From: Streptomyces sulfonofaciens
GTDB lineage: Bacteria; Actinomycetota; Actinomycetes; Streptomycetales; Streptomycetaceae
DNA length: 32,726 bases
Reading direction: 5' to 3'
Assembly: GCF_014656295.1 (NCBI RefSeq)
Contig: NZ_BNCD01000039.1
Location: forward strand, 1-32,726
Position numbers and translations under genes: made by a program. Position 1 is the stretch's first letter; the number at the start of each line of letters is the position of its first letter. Positions 16,942 to 24,943 of this stretch are shown here, piece after piece. The notes under the pieces were generated by a model. That model was not told the origin of the DNA and did not search any database. It saw nothing but the letters and a program-made list of their open reading frames with translations.

Positions 16942-19143
16942 TCAGCCCACCCGCGCGCCGTCGCCCCGCCGCCGGGGCAGCCCACCCACCGCACCTTTCG
17001 CCGCGTCCCCCGACCCACCGGCCTCCGCCAGCCACCGCCGCAGCACCAGGTGCACCCGCTCTGCGCCGACCAGCGAGGCCCCCTCCCCCACCGGATCGGA
17101 GAGCACCAGGGGCGAGAGCAGGAACGGGCGCGACTGCGCACCGCCCAGACCGCCGTGCGAACCGATCTGCTCCTCGAACGCGAGGACCTCGCCCGCCTGC
17201 GGGTCGTACCGGGAGTTGACCATGATGTCGGCGGTGTGCGGGAAGGCGTGCGTGCGGCGCACGGCCGCCGCCGCACCCGGCCCGAACACGGCCAGCGGCC
17301 CCGGATCCTCCTCCAGCGCGGCCAGCGGCACCGCCACACCCCCCGCACCGAGCACCACCCCGCCGTGCTCCTCGTCGGCGACCAGCAGGAATCCGACCCC
17401 CGGATGCCCCGCGAGCACCGACAGCAGCGCCGGATACCGCCGGTCGATCTCCTGGCGGGTCATACGGTGCGCCACCTCGGGGAACGACACCAGGCCCAGG
17501 TTGCCCGAGGCGAGCACCACGGGCTCACTGCGCCGCCCCGGCGGCTGCCGTCCGGCGGCCTCCTGCGCCGGCCGGCGCAGCGCCGCACGGGCCGCGCTGC
17601 GCGCCTCCGCACCGCCCCGCCCGCTCCCCCGCCGCCCCGCGCCCGGCAGCACCCCCGCCGCCCGCCGCGGCACCGGCAGCCCGCACCCCGCCCTGACCAG
17701 CTCGCCCAGCGTGAGCCCGTACCGCCCGAAGAAGGTCTCGCCGGGGCTCTGCCCGTGGTCGGAGAGGACCACGATCCGGTACGGCCGCGGCGCATGGCCC
17801 GCGACCTTGGCGATCAGCGCCAGCGAGCGGTCCAGCCGCTGGAGCACCTTGAGCGCGTCCCTGCTGTGCGGACCCGAGTGGTGCGCCACCTCGTCGTACC
17901 CGACCAGGTCCGCGTAGATCGCCGTGCGGCCCGCGAGCAGGTCGCCGACGACCGCGGCCACCACCACATCCCGCTCCACCACGGTGGCGAAGGCCCTGAT
18001 CAGCGGATACAGCCCAGCGCGGCCGACCCGCGGCTCCGTACCGCGCAGCCGCGCCCGCGCCGACTGCCCCCACTCGCGGACCACCTCCGCGGCGAACGAG
18101 ACGGCGGTGCGCACCGCGTTGGCCGGATCGCGGAAGTAGGCGAAGTAACCGGCGCGCGACCGGTTGCGCGGACCGCGCCGCGCCGCCATGGACAGCACCA
18201 GCGCGAGCTGCCGGGCACCGCCGTCGAAGAGGTTGCCGCGGCTCGCGCCGTCGGTGCCGAGCAGCCCCGCGTCACCCGTCCGTGCGACGGCACGGCACTG
18301 GAGCTCGTGCGCACTGCCCGGGTGGTTGCAGACCATCACCTCGCGGGTGTCCTTCTCGTACCAGCGGAAGGCGGGGACGTCGTGGTTCGTGCCGTGCAGG
18401 ATGCCGAGCTGGCTGGCACCGGTCTGGCTGGACCAGTCGGTCGACCAGGGAGTGAGGCGGTGGGTGGGCGGCACCGCCTCGCCCGCCGGGTCCCCCCGGC
18501 CGAGCCAGCCGCCCACGGTGGGCAGCAGGCCGCGCCGCACCGCGTCCGCCAGGACGTCGTGGCCGACGCCGTCGAGCTGGACGAAGACCGTGCCCGGGGT
18601 GGACGGGCAGGCATCACCCGTGCGCCTGCGGCGGCGGTCGGCGAGGCGGTAGAGCCGGCGGCGGTACGCATCGTCGTCGCGGACCGCGAGCGCCGTGCCG
18701 GTGGCCGAGGCCACCGCGGACATCGCCGCCGCGACCACCACCGCCGTCTCCCAGGCGGCCCCGCCCCGCCCCGCCGGGTTCAGCCGCAGCGCGAGCAGCA
18801 GCAGCGAGCCGTTGAGGAAGAACACCAGCAGACCGAGCACCAGCGCGGGCACCAGCAGCAGGGCGCGCACCAGCAGCGGCCAGACCAGCGCGGAGAGCAG
18901 GCCGAACCCGCCGGCGCCGAGGGCCGCGGTGACGGCGATCCGGGTGGCGCTGTCACCGTGCGCGGACTGCAAACGGAAGTCGGGCAGGAGACCGGCGAGC
19001 ACCAGCATGGTGACGGTGGCGACCGCCCACACCACGATCATCCGCCACAGGGCGCCGCCGGCCCGCCGCCACCGCGCCCCGATCACGCCGCGCTCATCCC
19101 AATACCCTCGCTCATCCGCACCCGCCCGGCCCCCTCCTGACAC
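16942..19143 (-). CDS. Membrane-anchored alkaline-phosphatase-fold protein with holin-like N terminus
   Basis: About 733 residues. The N-terminal part has roughly four hydrophobic segments (MIVVWAVATVTMLVLAGLLP; GFGLLSALVWPLLVRALLLV; GLLVFFLNGSLLLLALRL; TAVVVAAAMSAVASATGTAL) resembling the four-helix phage-holin superfamily IV. The remainder is an alkaline-phosphatase-like hydrolase: FVQLDGVGHDVL carries the first metal Asp (about 191), SSQTGAS the candidate Thr nucleophile (about 241), DLVGYDEVAHHSG and VVLSDHGQSPGE further metal ligands. Such enzymes cleave phosphodiesters or pyrophosphates. The start is uncertain: the frame extends to 19230; GTG at 19143 has GGGAG upstream, and GTG at 19086 or ATG at 19041 are alternatives. 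The region around 530-570 is Arg/Gly-rich and disordered. OsmC follows after 156 bases. Confidence 0.75.
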   Translation of the reverse strand: MSGGGRAGADERGYWDERGVIGARWRRAGGALWRMIVVWAVATVTMLVLAGLLPDFRLQSAHGDSATRIAVTAALGAGGFGLLSALVWPLLVRALLLVPALVLGLLVFFLNGSLLLLALRLNPAGRGGAAWETAVVVAAAMSAVASATGTALAVRDDDAYRRRLYRLADRRRRRTGDACPSTPGTVFVQLDGVGHDVLADAVRRGLLPTVGGWLGRGDPAGEAVPPTHRLTPWSTDWSSQTGASQLGILHGTNHDVPAFRWYEKDTREVMVCNHPGSAHELQCRAVARTGDAGLLGTDGASRGNLFDGGARQLALVLSMAARRGPRNRSRAGYFAYFRDPANAVRTAVSFAAEVVREWGQSARARLRGTEPRVGRAGLYPLIRAFATVVERDVVVAAVVGDLLAGRTAIYADLVGYDEVAHHSGPHSRDALKVLQRLDRSLALIAKVAGHAPRPYRIVVLSDHGQSPGETFFGRYGLTLGELVRAGCGLPVPRRAAGVLPGAGRRGSGRGGAEARSAARAALRRPAQEAAGRQPPGRRSEPVVLASGNLGLVSFPEVAHRMTRQEIDRRYPALLSVLAGHPGVGFLLVADEEHGGVVLGAGGVAVPLAALEEDPGPLAVFGPGAAAAVRRTHAFPHTADIMVNSRYDPQAGEVLAFEEQIGSHGGLGGAQSRPFLLSPLVLSDPVGEGASLVGAERVHLVLRRWLAEAGGSGDAAKGAVGGLPRRRGDGARVG

Positions 19144-19512
19144 CTCGACGGCTCCCGCACCGCAGGTCACCGTCCGCCCGTCACCAAGCGCACGGACCCG
19201 CCCCAGCGTAACCAGACCGCCCAGGGCCACCGGGGCGCGCGGGGCGCGGGGGGCGATGCGCAGGCGCTACGACGGGGCGCACGGGCGCAGGTGAGGTGGT
19301 CGGCCGGACGGGGCGGGCCACCGGGCCCCGTAGGCGCCGGGGCCTGTTAACAGCCACCGGGGCAAGAGGCGCGGCGCACCCCGCGCCGGGCGCCGGGCAG
19401 CAGGCAGCGGGCGCCGGGCAGCGGACGTACGGTGTGGTGCCGGTGGTGTCGGTGGGGTGGTCTGCGGTGCGGTGCCGTAGCCGCCGCCGTCCGACCCTGT
19501 GCGGTGGTGCCT
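19144..19512. other. Intergenic region, no gene seen
   Basis: Between the phosphatase-fold gene and the exporter gene there is no convincing coding frame. It contains a perfect 10-bp AT-rich palindrome CTGTTAACAG (19344-19353) and two identical 14-bp copies of GGGCGCCGGGCAGC (19388-19401, 19409-19422) separated by seven bases. The left part probably holds the promoter of the minus-strand phosphatase gene, but no clear boxes were identified. Confidence 0.5.
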
Positions 19513-20982
19513 TCAGGGGGTCGCGGGCTGCCCGTCGCAGGCGGTGGGCTTGGGAGCGGCGGGTCCGCCGGCCGTGCGGAGCGGGACCTCAATGATGAGC
19601 AGGGCGGCGGCGCAGGCGAGGGCGCAGACCGCCGCCGCGACCATGAAGATCGTTCGGGATCCGGCCGCGCAGCCCTGGACGTTGCCGGCGTGGCCGGCGA
19701 GCGCGTGGTTGAACAGGGCGCCGAAGACGGCCACGCCGATCGAGCCGCCCATGGTGCGGAAGAGGTTGAGGGCGCTGCCTGCGGCGCCGATGTCGCGCGG
19801 TTCGACGGCGTTCTGGGCGATCGTGCCGGCCATCTGCGTACAGAGCCCCAGGCCGGCGCCGAGGACGGTCATGTAGAGGGCGGTCAGCGGGCGGGAGGTC
19901 TCCGCGTTCATGGTGGCCAGCAGTCCGAGCCCGACCGCCATCAGGGCGGCGCCCGCGATCGGGAAGACGCGGTAGCGCCCGGTGGCGGACATGATCTTGC
20001 CCGCGACCGTGGAGACGACGACCACCGGGAGCGTCATCGGCAGCATCAGCAGGCCGGAGTGGGAGGCCGAGGCGCCCTGAACGGTCTGCTGGAACAGCGG
20101 CAGGTACAGGCCGGCACCGAACATCACCACGCCGACGGCGAAGAGGATGCCCACGGCGACGGGGAAGTTGCGGTGTCCGGTGAAGACCCGCACCGGCAGC
20201 AGCGGTTCGCTCACCCGGCGCTCGACCGCGAGGAAGCCGAGGAGTGACACCGCGGCGGTGAGGCCGAGGCCGGTGATCCGCCAGGAGCCCCAGCCGTACC
20301 GGTCGCCGCCCCAGGTGGTGCCCAGGACCACGGAGGAGATGCAGATGCCCGACAGGGCGATGCCGGCCCAGTCGATCCTCGCCCTGATGCGCTGCGCGGG
20401 CAGGCGGAGCATCACCTGGAGCCAGGCCAGGACGAGCAGCCCGAGCGGCAGGTTGACGTAGAAGGCCCACCGCCAGCCGAGGTGGTCGGTGACGAAGCCG
20501 CCGAGGAGGGGCCCGCCGATGGTGCCGGCGGCCATCACGGAGGCGGTCATGCCCTGGTACCTGCCGCGCTCGCGGGGCGGAACGAGGGCGGCGATGAGCG
20601 CGAACGCGCCCGCTCCGATACCGCCCGCGCCGGCGCCCTGGACCACGCGGAAGGCGATCAGGGCGCCCATCGAGTCGGCGGCCCCGCACAGCGCGGAGCC
20701 GATCAGGAAGACCGCGATGGAGGCGAGGTACATCCGCTTGCGGCCGAAGAGGTCGCCGGACTTGCCCCACACAGGTGTGGTGACGGCGGTGGCCAGGGTG
20801 TAGGCGGTGACGACCCAGGGCAGCGCGGACAGGCCGCCCAGGTCGGCGACGACCGTGGGCATCGCGGTGCTCACGACCATGTTGTCGAGCATCGACAACA
20901 GCATGGCGAGCAGCACGCCCAGCATGACCCAGCGGATGGCACGCGGGGCGGTCGGGGGCGCCCCGGAAGCGGTGGTGGACAT
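19513..20982 (-). CDS. MFS exporter, EmrB/QacA (DHA2) type
   Basis: The 489-residue protein is a 14-helix drug:proton antiporter. Helix 1 contains MLDNMVVSTAMPTVVADLGG, motif A reads WGKSGDLFGRKRMYLAS, and helix 5 carries GTIGGPLLGGFVTDHLGWRW. The ATG at 20982 has GAGGAG about five bases upstream. It is divergent from a TetR gene across a 131-bp region with a strong promoter (TTGAGT-N17-TACGGT) covered by an inverted repeat, the usual arrangement for repressor-controlled drug efflux. The substrate is unknown. It is a different subgroup from the exporter at 7782. Confidence 0.92.
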   Translation of the reverse strand: MSTTASGAPPTAPRAIRWVMLGVLLAMLLSMLDNMVVSTAMPTVVADLGGLSALPWVVTAYTLATAVTTPVWGKSGDLFGRKRMYLASIAVFLIGSALCGAADSMGALIAFRVVQGAGAGGIGAGAFALIAALVPPRERGRYQGMTASVMAAGTIGGPLLGGFVTDHLGWRWAFYVNLPLGLLVLAWLQVMLRLPAQRIRARIDWAGIALSGICISSVVLGTTWGGDRYGWGSWRITGLGLTAAVSLLGFLAVERRVSEPLLPVRVFTGHRNFPVAVGILFAVGVVMFGAGLYLPLFQQTVQGASASHSGLLMLPMTLPVVVVSTVAGKIMSATGRYRVFPIAGAALMAVGLGLLATMNAETSRPLTALYMTVLGAGLGLCTQMAGTIAQNAVEPRDIGAAGSALNLFRTMGGSIGVAVFGALFNHALAGHAGNVQGCAAGSRTIFMVAAAVCALACAAALLIIEVPLRTAGGPAAPKPTACDGQPATP

Positions 20983-21057
20983 GGCTGACTCCTCGGGACG
21001 GCATGGGGGCAGGAAGGCGCACGGGCTCCGGCGGGTCGCCGGAGCGGCAGCACGTCC

Positions 21058-21086
21058 ACCGTAGAGGAATTTTTTGCGTCACTCAA
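21058..21086 (-). promoter_or_regulatory. Promoter of the exporter gene
   Basis: On the minus strand TTGAGT (21081-21086) and TACGGT (21058-21063) are separated by 17 bases. The -35 box lies inside the inverted repeat at 21072-21088, so repressor binding would block it. Confidence 0.7.
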
Positions 21087-21088
21087 AA
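21072..21088. promoter_or_regulatory. TetR operator candidate between exporter and repressor
   Basis: TTTTGCGTCACTCAAAA is a 17-bp inverted repeat with one mismatched pair, directly followed by an overlapping CAAAA-C-TTTTG repeat (21084-21094). It is much more AT-rich than its surroundings and covers the exporter -35 box and the region upstream of the tetR -10. Confidence 0.65.
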
Positions 21089-21101
21089 CTTTTGGTTGCT
21101 C

Positions 21102-21107
21102 TAAGCT
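21102..21107 (+). promoter_or_regulatory. -10 hexamer for a leaderless tetR transcript
   Basis: TAAGCT is followed by six bases and then the ATG at 21114, and no Shine-Dalgarno sequence precedes the ATG. Transcription probably begins at the start codon. The -35 region (around TCACTC) is weak and lies within the operator. Confidence 0.55.
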
Positions 21108-21113
21108 TGTGGC

Positions 21114-21719
21114 ATGGGACTTCGCGAGACCAAGAAGCAGCAGACCCGCCGGGCGATCGCCGACGCCGCGCTTCCCCTGTTCCTGGAACACGGCTTCGAC
21201 CAGGTCACCGTCGCCGAGGTGGCACGCAGGGCGGGCGTCTCCGGACAGACCGTCTTCAACTACTTCCCGACCAAGGAAGACCTCTTCTTCGACCGCCAGG
21301 CCGAGGTCGAGGACGAACTCGCCTCACTCGTCCGCAACCGCGAGCCCGACACCTGCCCCGTCGAAGCCATCCGCGACGATGTGCTCACAGCGCTGGAGCA
21401 GGGGCGCTCCGAATTCGCCGACCCGGACGAGGCGCTCCGCTTCTGGCGGGTCATCCAGGACAGCCCCGCCCTGCGCGCCCGGGAACGGGAGATCGCCGAA
21501 CGCACCCAGATCGCACTGGCAGCCGCCCTTCAGGCGCGGGCAGCCACTCCCGCGCCCGCCCTGCTGGCCGGTGCGATCGCCGGTCTCCACCGCGCCGTGC
21601 AGCGCGAACTGCGCCATCGGATCATGACCGGCGAGCGCGGCGCCCGGTCCCGCGCCGACATGACGGGAACCGTCCGGACCGCGTTCGACATCCTCTGCCA
21701 CGGCCTCCACCAGGCGTAA
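21114..21719 (+). CDS. TetR-family transcriptional repressor
   Basis: The 201-residue protein has the TetR N-terminal helix-turn-helix (about 8-55: RRAIADAALPLFLEHGFDQVTV, then RRAGVSGQTVFNYFPTKEDL) and a helical C-terminal ligand domain. It is divergent from an EmrB-type exporter with an operator-like inverted repeat between them, so it most likely represses the exporter and itself until a drug or metabolite is bound. Its mRNA appears leaderless. The inducer cannot be inferred. Confidence 0.92.
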   Translation: MGLRETKKQQTRRAIADAALPLFLEHGFDQVTVAEVARRAGVSGQTVFNYFPTKEDLFFDRQAEVEDELASLVRNREPDTCPVEAIRDDVLTALEQGRSEFADPDEALRFWRVIQDSPALRAREREIAERTQIALAAALQARAATPAPALLAGAIAGLHRAVQRELRHRIMTGERGARSRADMTGTVRTAFDILCHGLHQA

Positions 21720-22152
21720 CACGCCAGGAGGCATACGGCACGGCACCCGTCGCCCGGCCGGCGCCCGCGGCAATCGGACCCGCCCCGCGCCACAAGACGG
21801 ATGCAAGGCGGCTCACATCGGGGCACCTCCCTTTCCGGGACATGCGTGGTGCGGGATGCGGGAGGTGCGTGGTGCGAGATCCGAGACGTGCGTGGTGCGA
21901 GATCCGGGCGCTTGACGGGCCTTCCGCCCTTACCGGCCAACCGGTCGGACGCCGACGGCCCCGACAGCACGCCCGTCCGAAGTGTGACGCCCGGCCCGGC
22001 TCGCCGTGCCGGGTCATCCTCGCGGTGCAGGAGAGGAAGCGGTTCGGCAGCGGCCCCGCCGAACTCACCGCGCCCACCGCCCACCGCGCCCAGCGGCCGC
22101 CGCACCGCCCACGGCCGCCCAGAGCCACTCGTGCAGGACCGCAAGCGGGTGC
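21720..22152. other. Intergenic region with 23-bp direct repeats, no gene seen
   Basis: No supported coding frame lies in these 433 bases between the tetR gene and the recombinase-like gene, which converge. The conspicuous content is three consecutive 23-bp repeats at 21842-21910. Overlapping frames on both strands have unconvincing, Arg/Pro-rich translations. Confidence 0.5.
21842..21910. repeat. Three 23-bp direct repeats
   Basis: Units begin at 21842, 21865 and 21888. Units 2 and 3 share GTGCGTGGTGCGAGATCCG exactly and differ only near the end; unit 1 differs at a few positions. They are contiguous, with no spacers. The period is not a multiple of three, so a protein repeat is unlikely. 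Confidence 0.75.
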
Positions 22153-23424
22153 TCACAGCGGGGTGAAGCCGGCCGCCCGGTCCAGGGCGCGCAGGAGTTC
22201 GGGTTCGAAGCCGGCGCGGTGGAGGTCGAGGGCGGGCAGGCCCGCGGTGCCGAGGACGTCGAGCTGCGTGCGGTGCGCGGTGCCGAGCCGCCATGCCTCG
22301 CGCAGCACCCGGCGGGCCTCGTAGCGGGCGGCGCGGCCCGTCGCGTCGGTGTGCGCTTCGGGGAGCGCGGCGAGCCGGCGGGCCGCGCTTCCCAGACGCT
22401 CCGCGAGGTCGGCGGCGTGCCCGGCGTCCGGGTCGGGCGCGACACGGCGGGCCGCGGGCGACGCCACGCCCCGGCGCAGTTGCTCCATGCGCTCGGGCAG
22501 CGGCGTCCAGCCCGGCTCGCCGGCCAGCTCGATGTTCACCCTGGTCACGGCCGCCGTGTACGCTCGGGCGGCGCCCCGGGGTTGCAGCGGGGTTCCGGCG
22601 GGGCGGTACCGCGGCCCGGAGTCCTCGCCGGCCCTGCCGTCGTGGTTGCCCCGCACCGAGACCCACAGCCGGTCCGCGCCACCGGTCAGCTCCGTCATCA
22701 GCAGGCGGCGTACGAGCAACCAGCGGCGCAGCGCGGCCCGCGTCGCCCCGCGCAGCGGGTGGATCTCCACGATCGGCGGGCCGCCGGGGCGGCGGTTCTG
22801 CGGACGGCGCACGAGACGGACCTCGTCCAGCGCCGGCGCGAGGTCCTCCAGCCTGAGCGCGCACAGCTCGCCCACCCGCGCGCCGGTGTCCAGCACCACG
22901 CAGGCGAGCGCGAGCATCCGCACCCAGCGCGGGTAGCCGCGGGTCAGGAGGCCGCCGTCCGCGGTCCACTTGGTGCGGCGGCCGATGTGGTCGGCCAGGG
23001 TCTGCAGACCGGCGCGCAGCCGTTCGCCCCGGGCGGTGTCGACCGGGTCCTTGCGCGGCAGTTCCGCGAGCCGGCGCAGAGGGTGGACGTCCAGGCCGAG
23101 CGCCCGCTGCAGCAGCACCATCACGCCGGAGCGCACCATCGCCGTCGCCTCGCTGGTGGGGCGTGGGGCGCCGCGGTCGCGCAGTTCACCGGTGAGCGCA
23201 AGCCGCTCGTAGGCCCGCAGGGAGGTCGCCCGGAGCACATCGGGCAGCGGGTCCGCCACGGTCAGCGGATGTTCGGGGTGCTTCAGCGCGCGCACCAGTT
23301 CGCGGGCGTGGGCGCGGATCTGGCGGCGGCGGGCCTCGGAGGGCGCGGCCGCGCACACGGTCTCGACGGCCTCCCTGAGCCCGGCCACCTCGTCCAGGAC
23401 GTCCGGTGTCTTCACGCCAGGCAC
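22153..23424 (-). CDS. Degenerate tyrosine-recombinase-like protein
   Basis: The 423-residue protein contains a clear box I of tyrosine recombinases, LACVVLDTGARVGELCALRLEDL (about 173-195, with the catalytic-type Arg183). An alpha-helical core-binding-like region precedes it (about 85-150). Beyond it I cannot find the HxxR motif, the second His/Trp, or a nucleophilic Tyr in a recombinase-like context; the C-terminal 130 residues are Ala/Arg-rich and helical. Strand transfer is therefore unlikely and a structural or DNA-binding role is inferred. A GTG at 23424 with GGAG upstream is the chosen start. It is followed upstream by another small recombinase-like gene on the same strand. No attachment-site repeats or phage genes were seen nearby, so a recently mobile element is not supported. 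Confidence 0.65.
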   Translation of the reverse strand: MPGVKTPDVLDEVAGLREAVETVCAAAPSEARRRQIRAHARELVRALKHPEHPLTVADPLPDVLRATSLRAYERLALTGELRDRGAPRPTSEATAMVRSGVMVLLQRALGLDVHPLRRLAELPRKDPVDTARGERLRAGLQTLADHIGRRTKWTADGGLLTRGYPRWVRMLALACVVLDTGARVGELCALRLEDLAPALDEVRLVRRPQNRRPGGPPIVEIHPLRGATRAALRRWLLVRRLLMTELTGGADRLWVSVRGNHDGRAGEDSGPRYRPAGTPLQPRGAARAYTAAVTRVNIELAGEPGWTPLPERMEQLRRGVASPAARRVAPDPDAGHAADLAERLGSAARRLAALPEAHTDATGRAARYEARRVLREAWRLGTAHRTQLDVLGTAGLPALDLHRAGFEPELLRALDRAAGFTPL

Positions 23425-23536
23425 GGTAGTCGGCTCCGGAAGGCCGCGCGGTGCGGCCGGGACGGCCGGTGCGGGACGCGGCGGCCGGACCGCTGAGGAG
23501 CCGGGCCGCTGGGGGCCGGACCGGCGGGGGCCCGTG

Positions 23537-24016
23537 TCAGCGGCCGTCGTAGCCGGCGGTCGGCATCGAGAGCCTGCGGTGCACGCGGGCCTTCATCTGC
23601 TGGTTGTAGCGGGGCTCGGCGAGGCCCGCCGTCTCGACGCGGATGCCGCGGCGGGCGCACTCGGCGGTGAAGTCGTCCACGGACCGCAGCGCACGCTCAA
23701 GGACACGGCGGCTGGGTGCGACGAAGAGGTCGACGAGGCCGGCGTCGGCGTCCGCCCACAGGGCGCTGTGGTCGGGGCGCAGGCCGTGCACGAGCAGTTC
23801 GCCGGTGACGACGTAGCCCTGCTCGGCGGCCCAGCGTGCGCACATGGCGTGCTGGCTGCGCGAGTCGACGAGGAACGGGTCCTCGTCGAGCTCCTCCAGG
23901 GGCGTCAGGCTGGCGATGGCCGTCACGCGCAGCGTCCGCTGCTCCCCTGCGCCGCCGCACGGCTCTGCCGCGCCGCGACCGCCGGGCGTGCCGGACGCAC
24001 TGTCGTCGTCTCCCAC
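23537..24016 (-). CDS. Small protein with resolvase-like fold pattern
   Basis: The 159-residue protein is not recognised with certainty. From about residue 28 it follows the strand/helix pattern of a serine-recombinase N-terminal domain: VTAIASLTPLEEL, then SRSQHAMCARWAAEQGYVVTG, then DLFVAPSRRVLERALRSV, then ECARRGIRVET. The signature YxRxS nucleophile motif is absent, so it is probably not an active recombinase. The first 25 residues are low-complexity. The GTG at 24016 with GGAGG five bases upstream is a good start. It lies 112 bases upstream of the degenerate tyrosine recombinase on the same strand and is divergent from the hydrolase at 24170. Confidence 0.55.
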   Translation of the reverse strand: MGDDDSASGTPGGRGAAEPCGGAGEQRTLRVTAIASLTPLEELDEDPFLVDSRSQHAMCARWAAEQGYVVTGELLVHGLRPDHSALWADADAGLVDLFVAPSRRVLERALRSVDDFTAECARRGIRVETAGLAEPRYNQQMKARVHRRLSMPTAGYDGR

Positions 24017-24169
24017 GGTGCCCTCCCCACGCGCCCGTTGCGCCCCCGCACCCGGGCGTCGCCGCAGACCCTACCCCTGCCCGTAGGCTCGGGGGGAGTC
24101 GCACGGCCGGAGCACACACGCCCGGAGCAGCCGAACGGTGCGACCGCGGGGCGACGTGGGAGGCGGCGG

Positions 24170-24943
24170 ATGCCGGTGGAGGTCACCTGGTGGGGACATG
24201 CGACCTGCACGCTCGGGGATTCCGGCGTACGGGTGCTGACCGACCCGCTGTTCGTGCGCCGACTGGGGCACCTGCGGCGGCGCGGCGGCGCGCTGCCCCC
24301 GCCCTCGGCGGCAGCCGCCGATCTGGTGCTGGTGTCCCATCTGCACGCCGACCACCTGCACGTGCCCTCGCTGGCGAGGCTGGCCGCCGGGACCAGGGTG
24401 CTCGTGCCGCGCGGCGCGCTGCGTGCGCTGCCCGCGCTGCGCCGGCTGACGTGGCTGCGGTTCACGGAGGTCGTCGCCGGTGACGAGGTGGCCGCGGGTC
24501 CGCTCCGGGTGCGGGCGGTGCCGGCACTGCACGACGGGCGGCGGCTGCCGATCGGCCCGCGCCGCTCGCCGGCGCTCGGCTACGTGGTGAGCGGCGAGGC
24601 GCGGTCGTACTTCGCCGGTGACACCGGGCTCTTCGACACCATGGCCGAGGCGGTCGGCGACATCGACGTCGCGCTGCTTCCGGTCGGCGGCTGGGGGCCC
24701 CATCTGGGGCCCGGGCACCTGGACGCGGGGCGCGCGGTGGAAGCGCTCGCGCGTCTTGCGCCGCGCAGCGCGCTTCCGGTGCACTACGGCACGTACTGGC
24801 CCATCGGCATGGACGCGGTGCGTCCGCACGAGTTCCACTCCCCCGGTGCCGAGTTCCAGCGGCTCGCCGCGCTGCGTGCGCCGGGGGTGGTCGTGCACCG
24901 TCCGGCGCACGGGGAGAGCGTCCGCCTGGAGGTGGCTCGCTGA
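24170..24943 (+). CDS. Metallo-beta-lactamase-fold hydrolase (UlaG/ZPD-like)
   Basis: The 257-residue protein opens with VTWWGHATCTLGDSGVRVLTDPLF and contains the metal motif SHLHADHLHVP (HxHxDH). Further His and Asp ligands are in VPALHDGRR, FAGDTGLFD and LPVHYGTYWP. This pattern matches the UlaG-like branch of MBL-fold enzymes, which includes N-acyl-phosphatidylethanolamine phospholipase-like and lactonase-like members. The frame is open far upstream, but the ATG at 24170 with GGGAGG (24158-24163) gives the usual start. Its stop overlaps the next ATG (TGATG), so it is translationally coupled to the DedA protein. A membrane-lipid substrate is conceivable from that pairing but not shown. Confidence 0.88.
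   Translation: MPVEVTWWGHATCTLGDSGVRVLTDPLFVRRLGHLRRRGGALPPPSAAAADLVLVSHLHADHLHVPSLARLAAGTRVLVPRGALRALPALRRLTWLRFTEVVAGDEVAAGPLRVRAVPALHDGRRLPIGPRRSPALGYVVSGEARSYFAGDTGLFDTMAEAVGDIDVALLPVGGWGPHLGPGHLDAGRAVEALARLAPRSALPVHYGTYWPIGMDAVRPHEFHSPGAEFQRLAALRAPGVVVHRPAHGESVRLEVAR

Noticed and set aside
16303..19140. 945-codon plus-strand frame opposite OsmC and the phosphatase-fold gene
   Set aside because: Covers two real minus-strand genes; no signal, domain or initiation context.
21842..21910. CRISPR array
   Set aside because: The three repeats are contiguous with no unique spacers and no cas genes are present.
22153..24016. Integrated mobile element or prophage
   Set aside because: Both recombinase-like proteins lack catalytic residues, and no attachment repeats, tRNA, excisionase or phage genes are seen nearby.
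24084..24089. TAGGCT as a -10 box for the MBL-fold hydrolase gene
   Set aside because: It fits the hexamer class but has no -35 partner, so it was not annotated.
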